In this document: in pieces, positions 1 to 8,945 of the stretch | Layout of the letters: each line of letters starts with the position of its first letter | How positions within the stretch are numbered: position 1 is the first letter of the stretch | Source: Pontibacter qinzhouensis | Lineage (GTDB): Bacteria > Bacteroidota > Bacteroidia > Cytophagales > Hymenobacteraceae | Reading direction: 5' to 3' | NCBI RefSeq assembly: GCF_008017455.1 | Contig: NZ_VRTY01000002.1 | Span: 49,726-113,725, forward strand | DNA length: 64,000 nucleotides | Notes under the pieces: model-generated | What the model was told of the DNA's origin: nothing | Database searches by the model: none | The model's input: the letters and a program-made list of their open reading frames with translations, nothing else | Program-made: the position numbers and the translations under genes

Positions 1-2
1 TT

Positions 3-1436
3 GATGTGAAGCAGGAGGTGCATAAAGAATTGGCGGCGGCTGCCCTGAAAGGATTTTACTTCCAGCGTGCCTCCACCGACCTCCAACCTGAGTACGCAGG
101 TAAATGGCACCGGCCTGCAGGTCACCCCGACAGCGAGGTGCTGGTTCATCCGTCAGCCGCTACTGCTCAGCGACCAGCAGGTACGGTCATTTCATCAGCA
201 AAAGGCTGGTATGATGCCGGAGATTACAACAAGTATATCGTGAACAGCGGTATTACCATGGGCACGCTGTTAGCAGCTTACGAAGATTTTCCGGATTACT
301 TTCAGCAGCAGCAGCTGAATATTCCAGAGAGCGGCAACAAGGTGCCTGACCTGCTGGATGAAGTGCTTTGGAACCTCCGCTGGATGCTTACGATGCAGGA
401 CCCTGGCGATGGAGGCGTTTACCATAAACTGACGAACCCGGCTTTTGACGGTATGGTGATGCCTTCTGAAGCCAATGGCGTACGGTATGTGGTGCAGAAA
501 GGAACTGCCGCCACCCTCGACTTTGCTGCTGTTATGGCCCAGGCCAGCCGCGTTTACAAACCGTTTGAAAGTACATTTCCTGGTTTATCAGATTCCTGCC
601 TGGTTGCGGCTACAAAAGCCTGGGAGTGGGCGCAGCAAAACCCAGCTATCCTGTACCAACAGGACGACCTGAACAAGCGATTCGAACCAGCTATAAGCAC
701 AGGAGCTTATGGCGATTCAGACCTGACGGATGAATTTATCTGGGCAGCCTCCGAATTATACGTTACTACCAAAAACGCTGCGTATTACCGGGCTGTAAAA
801 CTGTTTCCTGATGCCAACATGCCATTGCCGGGCTGGAACCAGGTACGTTTGCTCGGTTATTATTCTTTGGTTCGGCATGCCCGCAACCTTACGCCAGAGG
901 CTCAAAAAGACGAGCCCGAACTAAAAAAACGGCTACTGCGCTTTGCAGATGAGTTATTGGAGGGTGCTGCTGACCGGTCGTATGGCACCGTGATGGGGAA
1001 ATCGGAGAAGGATTACATCTGGGGTAGCAGTTCAGTGGCTGCTAACCAGGGAATCGCCTTGCTGCAGGCATACAATGTTACGTCAGAAAAAAAATACCTG
1101 CACGGAGCGCTCTCTAACCTCGATTACCTGTTGGGGCGCAATGCCACCGGCTATTCTTTTGTAACCGGCTTCGGAGAAAAATCCACACTTCATCCGCATC
1201 ACCGGCCTTCGGTAGCCGATGGCATTCCGGAGCCTGTGCCAGGCCTGCTGTCTGGCGGCACAAACGCCAGAGCAAATCAACAGGACAAGTGTACCACCTA
1301 CCGCTCTGAATTCCCGGATGAAATGTATACCGATGATGATTGCTCCTACGCCTCGAATGAGATTGCCATCAACTGGAATGCCCCACTTGTATACTTAGCC
1401 GCCGCACTGGAAGCCCTGCAACAGGAAAAGGAGTGA
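3..1436 (+). CDS. GH9 endo-beta-1,4-glucanase, 5' end cut by window edge
   Basis: This is the catalytic (alpha/alpha)6-barrel of a glycoside hydrolase family 9 cellulase, which cleaves beta-1,4-glucosidic bonds by inversion. Counting from the first in-window GTG at base 6, the family motif GWYDAGDYNKY (residues 67-77) carries the paired catalytic-base aspartates D70 and D73. The HPHHRPS histidine motif follows near residue 399, and the C-terminal SNEIAINWNAPLVY motif holds the general acid E452. The reading frame is open to the window edge, so the signal peptide and any N-terminal Ig-like domain lie upstream and GTG at 6 is not the true start. It opens a run of mannan/glucan-degrading genes on the same strand, which fits cutting of glucose-rich stretches of glucomannan or cellulosic material. 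Family assignment is secure; substrate is inferred. Confidence 0.93.
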   Translation, partial: DVKQEVHKELAAAALKGFYFQRASTDLQPEYAGKWHRPAGHPDSEVLVHPSAATAQRPAGTVISSAKGWYDAGDYNKYIVNSGITMGTLLAAYEDFPDYFQQQQLNIPESGNKVPDLLDEVLWNLRWMLTMQDPGDGGVYHKLTNPAFDGMVMPSEANGVRYVVQKGTAATLDFAAVMAQASRVYKPFESTFPGLSDSCLVAATKAWEWAQQNPAILYQQDDLNKRFEPAISTGAYGDSDLTDEFIWAASELYVTTKNAAYYRAVKLFPDANMPLPGWNQVRLLGYYSLVRHARNLTPEAQKDEPELKKRLLRFADELLEGAADRSYGTVMGKSEKDYIWGSSSVAANQGIALLQAYNVTSEKKYLHGALSNLDYLLGRNATGYSFVTGFGEKSTLHPHHRPSVADGIPEPVPGLLSGGTNARANQQDKCTTYRSEFPDEMYTDDDCSYASNEIAINWNAPLVYLAAALEALQQEKE

Positions 1437-1483
1437 GCTAAAATAAACGCTGAAGTAGCTGATCTTACAAGATTTAATAAAGG

Positions 1484-1540
1484 AATTATTCAAATGAAAA
1501 AAGCCTTCCAAAGCTTTTTCTGAAATTTTAAGTCAAGGGT
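1484..1540 (-). repeat. 57-bp dispersed element, copy 1
   Basis: Full copy, inverted relative to the plus strand: AATTATT at 1484-1490 and the ACCCTTG end at 1540. In element orientation the core is CTTTGGAAG and the arms AAAAAGC/GCTTTTTT are the longest of any copy. It lies 47 bp after the GH9 stop codon. Confidence 0.85.
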
Positions 1541-1635
1541 AAGCAGCTAGTTTATTTGTAAATTAGAAATTGATGTTACGCACCTTCAAGTATGCAGCAT
1601 TTTTTGGTTAGTTCTAATACATTTGGTAAAAGCTT

Positions 1636-1736
1636 CATCCGGTGCCCTTAGACTTTCATTTTTCATTGTAGAAGTCTTAGCGCTCACGGCCGCGGAGCCA
1701 AAACTATGAAACAGTTAAGCCTAAGGGCACCGGATG
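1636..1736. repeat. Inverted-repeat element, family C copy 1
   Basis: A perfect 16-bp inverted repeat (1636-1651 with 1721-1736) flanks a 69-bp interior. The interior contains a GC-rich segment (1667-1699) that, together with the left arm, is also found at 60504-60566. The two copies align from the CCGGTG of the arm through GTCTTAGCGCTCA to the CCGCGG segment. It looks like a small non-coding REP/MITE-type element; no ORF is supported. The rest of the 1437-1873 gap shows nothing beyond this and the neighbouring 57-bp element. Confidence 0.7.
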
Positions 1737-1873
1737 GAACAGTTGCTAAAAGCGCTGGAACTATATTAACAGTGCCTTGATATTTTAAAATTTAAAGGGA
1801 ATAGTAATTAGTTCTTCAGCATTTGTAGTATTTAGTTTATTCAAGGCCGGGAGATTTTAACTGCCTTTATTTT

Positions 1874-3037
1874 ATGATAAAATTATGGAACATGCCTAAA
1901 ATCACGCTGCTACTTATAGTTAGTTTACTTGCGGCTGTAGCAGGGGCACAGGCCCAAAAAGTTCAGCTAATCGACAAACAGGCTACGAGAGAAACAAAGG
2001 CACTTTACCAGAACCTTTGGCGGTTATCCGGAAAGCATACACTTTTTGGGCACCAGCACGCAACTGAATACGGGCACGGATGGGCAGGAGAAGCAGGACG
2101 ATCAGATGTGAAATCGGTTACAGGGTCTCATCCGGCTGTCATTGGAGTCGATTTCAGCGGCTTCTCGGGTAGCTCCCCGGAGGCCATGGAGAGAGCGAAA
2201 GAGGCTGTCCGGCAAAATGTTGTAGACACGTACAACAGAGGCGGCATTACCACAGTGGCCTGGCATTTTAATAACCCGGTTTCTGAAGGAGGCTTTTACT
2301 GGAAAGATTCTGTGTCGCTTCCTGCCGTTAAGTATATAATTCCGGGGGGAGAGGCACATGCGCAGTACAAAGTAATACTAAATGGAATCGGAGAGTGGGC
2401 CCACAGCATTAAAGGAGAAGATGGTGCGTTGGTCCCTGTCATTTTCAGGCCCTACCACGAGTTCGATGGCGATTGGTTCTGGTGGGGAAAAGCCCACACC
2501 TCCCGCGAAGATTTTATTCAGTTATGGCGATTTACGGTTACTTATTTAAGAGACAGCCTGCAGGTGCATAATTTTATCTACGCCTTCTCGCCCGATAACA
2601 GGTTTAATTCTGAAGCGGAGTTTCTGGAGCGCTACCCCGGCGACGACTGGGTAGACATGGTCGGCATGGATAATTATGCCGATGTAGGCCGCGACCAGTA
2701 CGACATCGAAACAGCTACCAGGAAACTTAAAATCGTATCGGATTATGCGGTTAAAAAGAAAAAGCTGGCTGCTTTTACCGAAACAGGGCTGGAGTCTATT
2801 CCGAACAAAACCTGGTGGACAAAAACGCTGTTGCCCATCCTAAAAGCAGAAGGCATGCGGCTGGCTTACGTACTTGTCTGGCGAAACGACATTTGGAGCC
2901 CGACGCACTATTACGCTCCTTACCCAGGGCATGGCAGCGTCCCGGATTTTATGGAGTTTTACCACGACCCTTTCTCTTTGTTCGAAAAGGACCTTGGTGC
3001 CATTTATAAGCGGAAGAAGTTTTTAGGCGTTTTTTGA
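1874..3037 (+). CDS. GH26 beta-mannanase, secreted (1)
   Basis: This is a glycoside hydrolase family 26 enzyme, a retaining (beta/alpha)8-barrel that in this context most likely hydrolyses beta-1,4-mannan. A signal peptide (residues 1 to about 28, ending AQAQ) indicates export. The barrel shows the family motif FRPYHEFDGDWFWWG (191-205) with acid/base E196, and AAFTETGLE (299-307) with nucleophile E303. The full length of 387 aa is normal for a single-domain GH26. An in-frame ATG at 1892 is a slightly shorter alternative start. It is paralogous to the GH26 at 4579; the two sit either side of the AraC regulator, and this one is convergent with it. An exo-acting or mannobiose-releasing mode cannot be told from sequence. 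Confidence 0.92.
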   Translation: MIKLWNMPKITLLLIVSLLAAVAGAQAQKVQLIDKQATRETKALYQNLWRLSGKHTLFGHQHATEYGHGWAGEAGRSDVKSVTGSHPAVIGVDFSGFSGSSPEAMERAKEAVRQNVVDTYNRGGITTVAWHFNNPVSEGGFYWKDSVSLPAVKYIIPGGEAHAQYKVILNGIGEWAHSIKGEDGALVPVIFRPYHEFDGDWFWWGKAHTSREDFIQLWRFTVTYLRDSLQVHNFIYAFSPDNRFNSEAEFLERYPGDDWVDMVGMDNYADVGRDQYDIETATRKLKIVSDYAVKKKKLAAFTETGLESIPNKTWWTKTLLPILKAEGMRLAYVLVWRNDIWSPTHYYAPYPGHGSVPDFMEFYHDPFSLFEKDLGAIYKRKKFLGVF

Positions 3038-3083
3038 TTGTGGGAGTTCAGATTTATAATTTCGTGTGGGTAAAATCATCCTG

Positions 3084-3956
3084 CTAAATAAAGACTCTTA
3101 CCCCAGAGTAATTCTGGCGGAACTCAGAAGGAGTGCAGCCATTTTTCTTCTTAAAAATCCGGTTGAAGTATGATAGATTGTTGAAACCGCATTTGTAGGA
3201 AACTTCAGAAATTGTATCAGTCGTGTCGATGAGCATACGGGAGGCATGGCCCAGGCGAATCTCGTTGAGGCTGTCAATAAAGGTTTTTCCGGTACACTTT
3301 TTAATGAACCTGCTGAACGAAACTTCCGGCATACTGACCACTTTAGAGACATCCGCCAGCGAAACATCTTTATTATAGTAGGTCTGCATGTATTCAAAGG
3401 CTTTTTCTATGCGCCGGCTGTGGTAATTAATCTGGTCGGTGGTGAAGGTGCTGTTAGAGAGGGTCCGCATATTGCGCGAGGTAGACAGATCGTGGAGAAT
3501 AGAAATAAGCTCCAGCACCGAGTCGAACCCGCTTTTTTGGGTTAGCTGCTCCAGCCGGGGCTGAAAAGCTTCTTTTGTTTCTCTGGAGAAGGAAATGCCT
3601 TTACTGGCTCGCTCCAGCAACGACCGAATAAAGTTTAGCTGGTTACGTCGCAAAAATTTCTCATCGAACAGGTCGCGGTGAAACTGAAGCGTAATCTCGT
3701 AAATCTTGTCGCTCCTGCACTCGTGTGTAAACCAGCCGTGTGGCAGGTTGCTCCCGACCAGTACCAGATCCAGGTCGTCAATAACTTCGACATGGTCTCC
3801 CACAATGCGCTTGGTACCGGCAGCATTGGAAATGAAGTTAAGCTCAAATTCTTCGTGGTTATGTAAAGGGAAATCGAAACCTTGTTTCACTCTCGAAAAA
3901 ATGGTGAAACAGTCGTTCTGAGTTAGTGGCGTTATTTCTCTGTAAATGCTGCTCAT
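3084..3956 (-). CDS. AraC-family transcriptional regulator with cupin sensor domain
   Basis: A 290-aa regulator with an N-terminal cupin-type sensing region (about residues 1-130; histidine-rich FPLHNHEEFELNFI and LVGSNLPHGW segments) and a C-terminal AraC double helix-turn-helix (about 190-285). The second HTH carries the familiar SEVSYKCGFNNLSYFNRIFKKKNGCTPSEFR pattern in two short blocks. Cupin-AraC proteins of this layout commonly bind a sugar and activate carbohydrate genes. It is divergent from the GH26/symporter/GH130 genes that begin at 4579 and tail-to-tail with the GH26 ending at 3037, so it is the obvious candidate regulator of this mannan locus. That role is inferred from position. 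The 622-bp divergent region upstream is the place to look for its operators. Confidence 0.9.
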   Translation of the reverse strand: MSSIYREITPLTQNDCFTIFSRVKQGFDFPLHNHEEFELNFISNAAGTKRIVGDHVEVIDDLDLVLVGSNLPHGWFTHECRSDKIYEITLQFHRDLFDEKFLRRNQLNFIRSLLERASKGISFSRETKEAFQPRLEQLTQKSGFDSVLELISILHDLSTSRNMRTLSNSTFTTDQINYHSRRIEKAFEYMQTYYNKDVSLADVSKVVSMPEVSFSRFIKKCTGKTFIDSLNEIRLGHASRMLIDTTDTISEVSYKCGFNNLSYFNRIFKKKNGCTPSEFRQNYSGVRVFI

Positions 3957-4473
3957 ATAAGGCGATATAGTTAGGACATATAAAACAAGCGAAACGGAAA
4001 TTCAGAAAAGGGAATTTGGTTTTAAAGTTAATTTTATTAACAGCTGTTTGTTGTTAATGTTGGTCTTTTAAAAGCTGAACATTCCTAATTGTAAGAGTGA
4101 AAATGTTTGATAAAGATATAAATCATTTAAAGATTTAGTTAAAATAAAATCAAATATTAATTAAATAATATACAAGGTTGTTAATTATTAAACTCAAACC
4201 AAAATTTATAAATGTCGCTTTTTTATTGTTTTCTATCCCCTTTTTTTAAGAAAAACCTCCTAATACAAATAACCAGCACCTGCCTTAAAGGATTATGAGT
4301 ATTAGATAGTAGGTTTAATAGTGAACAAAATGATAAAATAGTATTATGCTGAAGTAGCCATAAAACTATAGATTTGCTAACAGTTATTAGGTTCAAGATC
4401 TGCTCCTAGGAAGAAGTCTATTAGTCTTAATAAGGCTACAGGGTGAAATCATAAGAAAGATGGGATAAGCACG
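3957..4473. other. AT-rich divergent intergenic region (regulatory)
   Basis: This stretch between the divergent AraC regulator and the second GH26 has no credible ORF and is much more AT-rich than its neighbours. It should hold the promoters of both transcripts. I could not pick out a convincing TTTG-N19-TAnnTTTG promoter or an operator palindrome by eye. Confidence 0.5.
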
Positions 4474-4531
4474 AATTATTCAAATGAAAATCGCCTTCCA
4501 AATGAATTTTATGCCAGCACCATTCAAGGGT
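4474..4531 (-). repeat. 57-bp dispersed element, copy 2
   Basis: Full 58-bp copy with its ACCCTTG end at 4531, only 47 bp before the GH26 start codon at 4579. The core reads ATTTGGAAG in element orientation, the only full copy that has lost the first C of the core palindrome. Both distal ends are intact. Confidence 0.82.
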
Positions 4532-4578
4532 GATTACCATGCGCTGTGTTACAGTTTAACTGCTTTAACTTAAACAAG

Positions 4579-5721
4579 ATGCAAAGAAAAAGGCCTTCCG
4601 TAACTTACCTTATATGTTGCCTGTTGGTGCTCCTGCTGGTAGTGTCGGGCAAGGCGCAAGTACGACCTGTAAACCCGAAGGCAACACCCGAAACAAAGAA
4701 TTTATATGCCAACCTGAAGCGGCTTTCGCAGAAGGGCGTCATGTTTGGCCATCAGGACGACTTAGCGTACGGAGTAGGCTGGGCTTATGAACCCGGCAGC
4801 TCCGATGTAAAGGCAGTGACGGGTGAATATCCTGCTGTATTTGGCTGGGATCTGGGAGAACTGGAGATGGGAAAGCAGGCAAACCTCGACGAGGTGCCTT
4901 TCGACAAAATGAAGGCCATGGCGCAGCAAGCGTACACTATGGGCGGACTGAACACCTTTAGCTGGCATTTGCATAACCCGGTGGAGCCTGCCAAAACCAG
5001 TTGGGATAAGGTAGATTCCACCATCAAACAACTGTTCTCCGATAAAAAGGCGATGAAGCGCTACAAGTCCTGGCTAGGAACCTTGGCAACTTTTATGAAG
5101 AGTCTGAAAGGCCCGGATGGTGAACTGATTCCGGTGGTGTTCCGGCCTTTTCATGAGCACACTGGCAGTTGGTTCTGGTGGGGACGCGACCACTGCACCC
5201 CTGAAGAATACATAAAACTGTGGCGCTTTACCATTGACTATCTGCGCAAAGAAGAAAAAGTAAACAACCTCCTGATCGCCTACTCCACCGACAGGTTCAA
5301 CTCCAAAGAAGACTACCTGGAGCGATACCCCGGCGATGATTACGTGGATATGGTAGGGTTTGACATTTACCACCGCCCGCAGCCCGGTGTTGCCGATTCT
5401 TTTGTGCCAGATACTCGCCGGATGGTGGAAACACTGCGCGAGATAGGGCAGGAGAAAAACAAAGTGTGGGCCCTGACCGAAACCGGCCTGGAAATGATTC
5501 CGGATGAAAACTGGTGGACAGAGACCCTGTTACCGATTGTTAAGGACTCCGGTTTATCGTATGTGCTGCTTTGGCGCAACGGGCGCCCTGATCATTATTA
5601 CGCACCTTATCCGGGGCAGAAGAGTGCGAGTAATTTTATAGAACTGTACCGGCAACCAAACATCCTTTTCTTAAACGATGTGGCAGAGGAGCAGCTGTAT
5701 AAACCCCTGAAATCGAATTAA
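4579..5721 (+). CDS. GH26 beta-mannanase, secreted (2)
   Basis: Second GH26 enzyme of the locus, 380 aa from the ATG at 4579. A GTG at 4546 would add 11 residues ahead of the signal peptide and is less likely. Residues 1-27 form a signal peptide (hydrophobic LICCLLVLLLVV, then GKAQ). Catalytic motifs are VVFRPFHEHTGSWFWWG (186-202) with acid/base E193 and ALTETGLEMIP (298-308) with nucleophile E301. The region around SSDVKAVTGEYPAVFGWDLG resembles other Bacteroidota mannanases. It is first of a same-strand series with the symporter 77 bp downstream and probably shares a transcript with it. Product identity (mannobiose versus longer oligosaccharides) is not decidable from sequence. Confidence 0.92.
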   Translation: MQRKRPSVTYLICCLLVLLLVVSGKAQVRPVNPKATPETKNLYANLKRLSQKGVMFGHQDDLAYGVGWAYEPGSSDVKAVTGEYPAVFGWDLGELEMGKQANLDEVPFDKMKAMAQQAYTMGGLNTFSWHLHNPVEPAKTSWDKVDSTIKQLFSDKKAMKRYKSWLGTLATFMKSLKGPDGELIPVVFRPFHEHTGSWFWWGRDHCTPEEYIKLWRFTIDYLRKEEKVNNLLIAYSTDRFNSKEDYLERYPGDDYVDMVGFDIYHRPQPGVADSFVPDTRRMVETLREIGQEKNKVWALTETGLEMIPDENWWTETLLPIVKDSGLSYVLLWRNGRPDHYYAPYPGQKSASNFIELYRQPNILFLNDVAEEQLYKPLKSN

Positions 5722-5798
5722 ATTAGCAGGAGAGGAGTGTGCAATAGAGCGCTGCTGCTGCAAGTGGCTCCTTCAAACCTTAAGCAAACAACCCAAAA

Positions 5799-7670
5799 AT
5801 GAAGCTAACCATACTAGATGCCAGTATTATACTTCTTTACCTGATTGGAATAACTACCATCGGACTGGTACTCCAAAAGCGGGCGAAAGCAAGTAAAAGC
5901 GCTTACCTGCTCGGTGGGAATACTTTGCCCTGGTATGCGCTCGGCCTGTCGAATGCATCGGGTATGTTCGATATTTCAGGCACGATGTGGATGGTGATGC
6001 TGGCCTTTGTGTATGGCTTAAAGAGCATCTGGATTCCCTGGCTCTGGCCTTCCTTTAACCAGATTTTCCTAATGATGTTCCTGGCCGGCTGGCTACGCAG
6101 GTCTAATGTAACCACGGGTGCCGAATGGATGCTGACCCGCTTCGGCAGGGGTAAAGATTCCCAGATGTCGCATTCCATTGTGGTGGTGTTTGCGCTCCTG
6201 AGTTGCCTGGGCTTTCTGGCCTATGGGTTTATCGGGCTGGGTAAGTTTGTGGAGATTTTTATTCCCTGGTCGGTCGTTTCGCCTTATGTTCCTTTCTATG
6301 TTGCCCCTGAGTTTGTGCCGCATCTGTACGGGCTGGCCTTTACTTCCTTTGCCGTTTTCTATTCCATTATCGGTGGCATGGCCAGTATTGTGTGGGCAGA
6401 TGTGCTGCAGTATGTAATCATGACGGTGGCAAGCATTACCATTGCCATTATTGCCATGGCGAACCTCAATGTAGCTTCTCTTAACGTGCCGGAAGAGTGG
6501 ATTACGCCTTTCTTCGGAGCCAGCCTGAACATGGATTGGACCGGGATCATAGATGAGGTAAATGATAAAATACAGTCAGACGGTTTTTCGCTATTCGGTA
6601 TTTTCTTTTCCCTGATGCTCTTTAAAGGCATCCTTGCCAGCCTGGCAGGTCCCGCACCTAATTACGACATGCAGAAGATCCTGTCGTCGCAGTCGCCAAC
6701 GGATGCCGCTAAAATGAGTGGTTTCGTGTCGCTGGTACTGCTCCCGACCCGTTACCTGATGATCATTGGATTTACCGTTCTGGCGATTTTGAACTACCAC
6801 CAGCTTAACCTGGAGTCGGCAACCGGAATCGATTTTGAGAAGATTCTGCCAGCCGCCATTTCAAACTTTGCACCCTCTGGCGTGATGGGCTTGTTGCTGG
6901 CTGGCCTGTTGGCGGCTTTTATCGGTACGTTTGCCGGTACGCTAAATGCAGCCCAGGCCTACATCGTAAATGACCTTTACCTGCGGTATGTAAACCCAAG
7001 AGCATCTAACCAAAAGATAAGCACCGTTAACTACCTCACGGGTGTGGTGGTGGTGCTGGCCAGCGTGGTGCTGGGTTTTTTTGCCAAAGATGTAAACAGC
7101 CTGCTGCAGTGGATTGTGGCCGGTTTGTATGGCGGCTATGTGGCAGCCAATGTGCTCAAGTGGTACTGGTGGCGCTTCAATGCCAGAGGCTTCTTCTGGG
7201 GCATGCTGGCGGGTATTGTGTCTGCACTGGTATTCCCCTCTTTCTTCGATGGTTTAGACCTTTACTACTTCCCTTTGCTGTTCGCCATATCTTTGGCCGG
7301 AAGTATTATTGGCACTTTTGCCGGTCCTCCCACTGATGAAGCAACGCTTAAGAGCTTCTACAAAAATGTACGCCCCTGGGGTTTCTGGAAACCAATAGAT
7401 GCTCTCGTGAAAGCAGAAGATCCTTCCTTTGTAGAAAACCAAAACTTCTGGCTCGATGCTTTTAATGTGGTTATTGGCATTGTGTGGCAACTAAGCCTGG
7501 TGCTGCTCCCTATTTACCTCGTGCTGGGCATGCACATGGAACTCTCAGTAACAGGCGTGGTACTGTTAATTTGTTGCTTTATCCTGAAAAAGACCTGGTG
7601 GGACAAACTTGAAGCTGAAGGCACTGGTGTAGCTGCCGCGCTTAAGAAAAGGCTGGTATCCCAAAAATGA
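5799..7670 (+). CDS. SSS-family sodium/sugar symporter
   Basis: A 623-aa integral inner-membrane protein of the sodium:solute symporter family. It is long and hydrophobic throughout with roughly 13-15 predicted transmembrane helices. The N-terminal YLLGGNTLPWYALGLSNASGMFDISGTMWMV block and the later NAAQAYIVNDLY segment are typical of the family's sugar-transporting branch. It sits between the GH26 and the GH130/epimerase pair, so its likely cargo is mannobiose or a related beta-mannoside disaccharide. The next gene starts 57 bp downstream. Comparable mannan loci in Bacteroides fragilis pair GH26, a transporter, GH130 and epimerase. Cargo specificity is inferred from this arrangement. Confidence 0.9.
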   Translation: MKLTILDASIILLYLIGITTIGLVLQKRAKASKSAYLLGGNTLPWYALGLSNASGMFDISGTMWMVMLAFVYGLKSIWIPWLWPSFNQIFLMMFLAGWLRRSNVTTGAEWMLTRFGRGKDSQMSHSIVVVFALLSCLGFLAYGFIGLGKFVEIFIPWSVVSPYVPFYVAPEFVPHLYGLAFTSFAVFYSIIGGMASIVWADVLQYVIMTVASITIAIIAMANLNVASLNVPEEWITPFFGASLNMDWTGIIDEVNDKIQSDGFSLFGIFFSLMLFKGILASLAGPAPNYDMQKILSSQSPTDAAKMSGFVSLVLLPTRYLMIIGFTVLAILNYHQLNLESATGIDFEKILPAAISNFAPSGVMGLLLAGLLAAFIGTFAGTLNAAQAYIVNDLYLRYVNPRASNQKISTVNYLTGVVVVLASVVLGFFAKDVNSLLQWIVAGLYGGYVAANVLKWYWWRFNARGFFWGMLAGIVSALVFPSFFDGLDLYYFPLLFAISLAGSIIGTFAGPPTDEATLKSFYKNVRPWGFWKPIDALVKAEDPSFVENQNFWLDAFNVVIGIVWQLSLVLLPIYLVLGMHMELSVTGVVLLICCFILKKTWWDKLEAEGTGVAAALKKRLVSQK

Positions 7671-7727
7671 TTTACTGCTGCTGCTAACAGACCCGGCAGT
7701 TCCTATACATACTAACAACCACTTGAA

Positions 7728-8945
7728 ATGGAAAACTTATTTCAAAAAAGACTGGAAGGTTTAGAGAAGTCATATATTGATTTGATAACCCGCAAAAACG
7801 AGAAACTGCCTTTAGGAAACGGAGTTATCAAAAGGTATAAATACCCGGTGCTTACAGCCCAGCATGCCCCGCTGCTCTGGCGCTACGACCTGAACCCGGC
7901 TACCAACCCTTACCTGATGGAGCGCTTCGGGATTAATGCCACTTTTAACGCAGGGGCCATTAAGCTACATGGGAAATACCTGATGGTGGTGCGGGTTGAG
8001 GGGCTGGACCGCAAGTCGTTTTTTGCAGTGGCTGAAAGTGAGAACGGAGTAGATAACTTCAGGTTCTGGGAACGACCGATTACCATGCCCGAAACAGAGG
8101 AGCCTGACGTGAATGTATATGACATGCGGCTGACGCAGCACGAAGACGGCTGGATCTACGGCCTCTTCTGCACCGAGCGCAAAGACCCGAACGCCGGACC
8201 TGGCGATGAGTCTGCTGCCATGGCACAATGCGGCATAGCACGGACCCACGACCTGGTAACATGGGAGCGCCTTCCAGACTTGAAAACACCCTCACCGCAG
8301 CAGCGGAACGTGGTGCTGCATCCGGAGTTCGTAGATGGCAAATACGCGTTGTACACCCGTCCGCAGGACAGCTTTATAGAAGCTGGCACGCGTGGCGGAA
8401 TTGGCTATGGCCTCGTGAATTGTATGGAAAACGCGGTGGTCAATGAAGAGCAGATTCTCGACGAAAAACACTACCACACCGTGTACGAAGTAAAGAATGG
8501 CCAGGGACCTGCTCCCTTGAAAACGACAAAAGGCTGGCTGCACCTAGCACATGGCGTACGTAACACCGCTGCCGGACTGCGATACGTGCTCTACATGTTC
8601 ATGACAGATCTGGCTGATATCACCAAAGTAACCTGCAAACCAGCCGGATATTTTATTGCACCGGAAGGGGAGGAGCGCATTGGAGATGTATCGAATGTAG
8701 TGTTTGCAAACGGTTGGATAATGGATGATGACGGAACCGTTTTTATCTATTACGGCTCCTCCGACACCCGCATGCATGTAGCCACTTCTACTATAGATTT
8801 GTTACTGGATTATGTCACCAACACACCAGCCGATGGTTTCCGATCTGCGGCTTCAGTAGAAACAATTAATCAGATTATAGACCGTAACCTGGCTGTGCTG
8901 CAACAAAAGCAGGAGCTGGTTGCAAACGAAAATGCTAATTCCTGA
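7728..8945 (+). CDS. mgp: GH130 4-O-beta-D-mannosyl-D-glucose phosphorylase
   Basis: Cytosolic enzyme (no signal peptide, 405 aa) that phosphorolyses 4-O-beta-mannosyl-glucose to alpha-mannose 1-phosphate and glucose. It closely resembles, from memory, the B. fragilis MGP of GH130 subfamily 1 throughout: [28 protein letters not shown] near residues 31-58, [34 protein letters not shown] with the catalytic aspartate region, and the [17 protein letters not shown] and [11 protein letters not shown] segments. Its stop overlaps the next start in TGATG (8943-8947), so translation with the epimerase is likely coupled. Together these two enzymes form the terminal route of mannobiose catabolism. Confidence 0.93.
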   Translation: MENLFQKRLEGLEKSYIDLITRKNEKLPLGNGVIKRYKYPVLTAQHAPLLWRYDLNPATNPYLMERFGINATFNAGAIKLHGKYLMVVRVEGLDRKSFFAVAESENGVDNFRFWERPITMPETEEPDVNVYDMRLTQHEDGWIYGLFCTERKDPNAGPGDESAAMAQCGIARTHDLVTWERLPDLKTPSPQQRNVVLHPEFVDGKYALYTRPQDSFIEAGTRGGIGYGLVNCMENAVVNEEQILDEKHYHTVYEVKNGQGPAPLKTTKGWLHLAHGVRNTAAGLRYVLYMFMTDLADITKVTCKPAGYFIAPEGEERIGDVSNVVFANGWIMDDDGTVFIYYGSSDTRMHVATSTIDLLLDYVTNTPADGFRSAASVETINQIIDRNLAVLQQKQELVANENANS

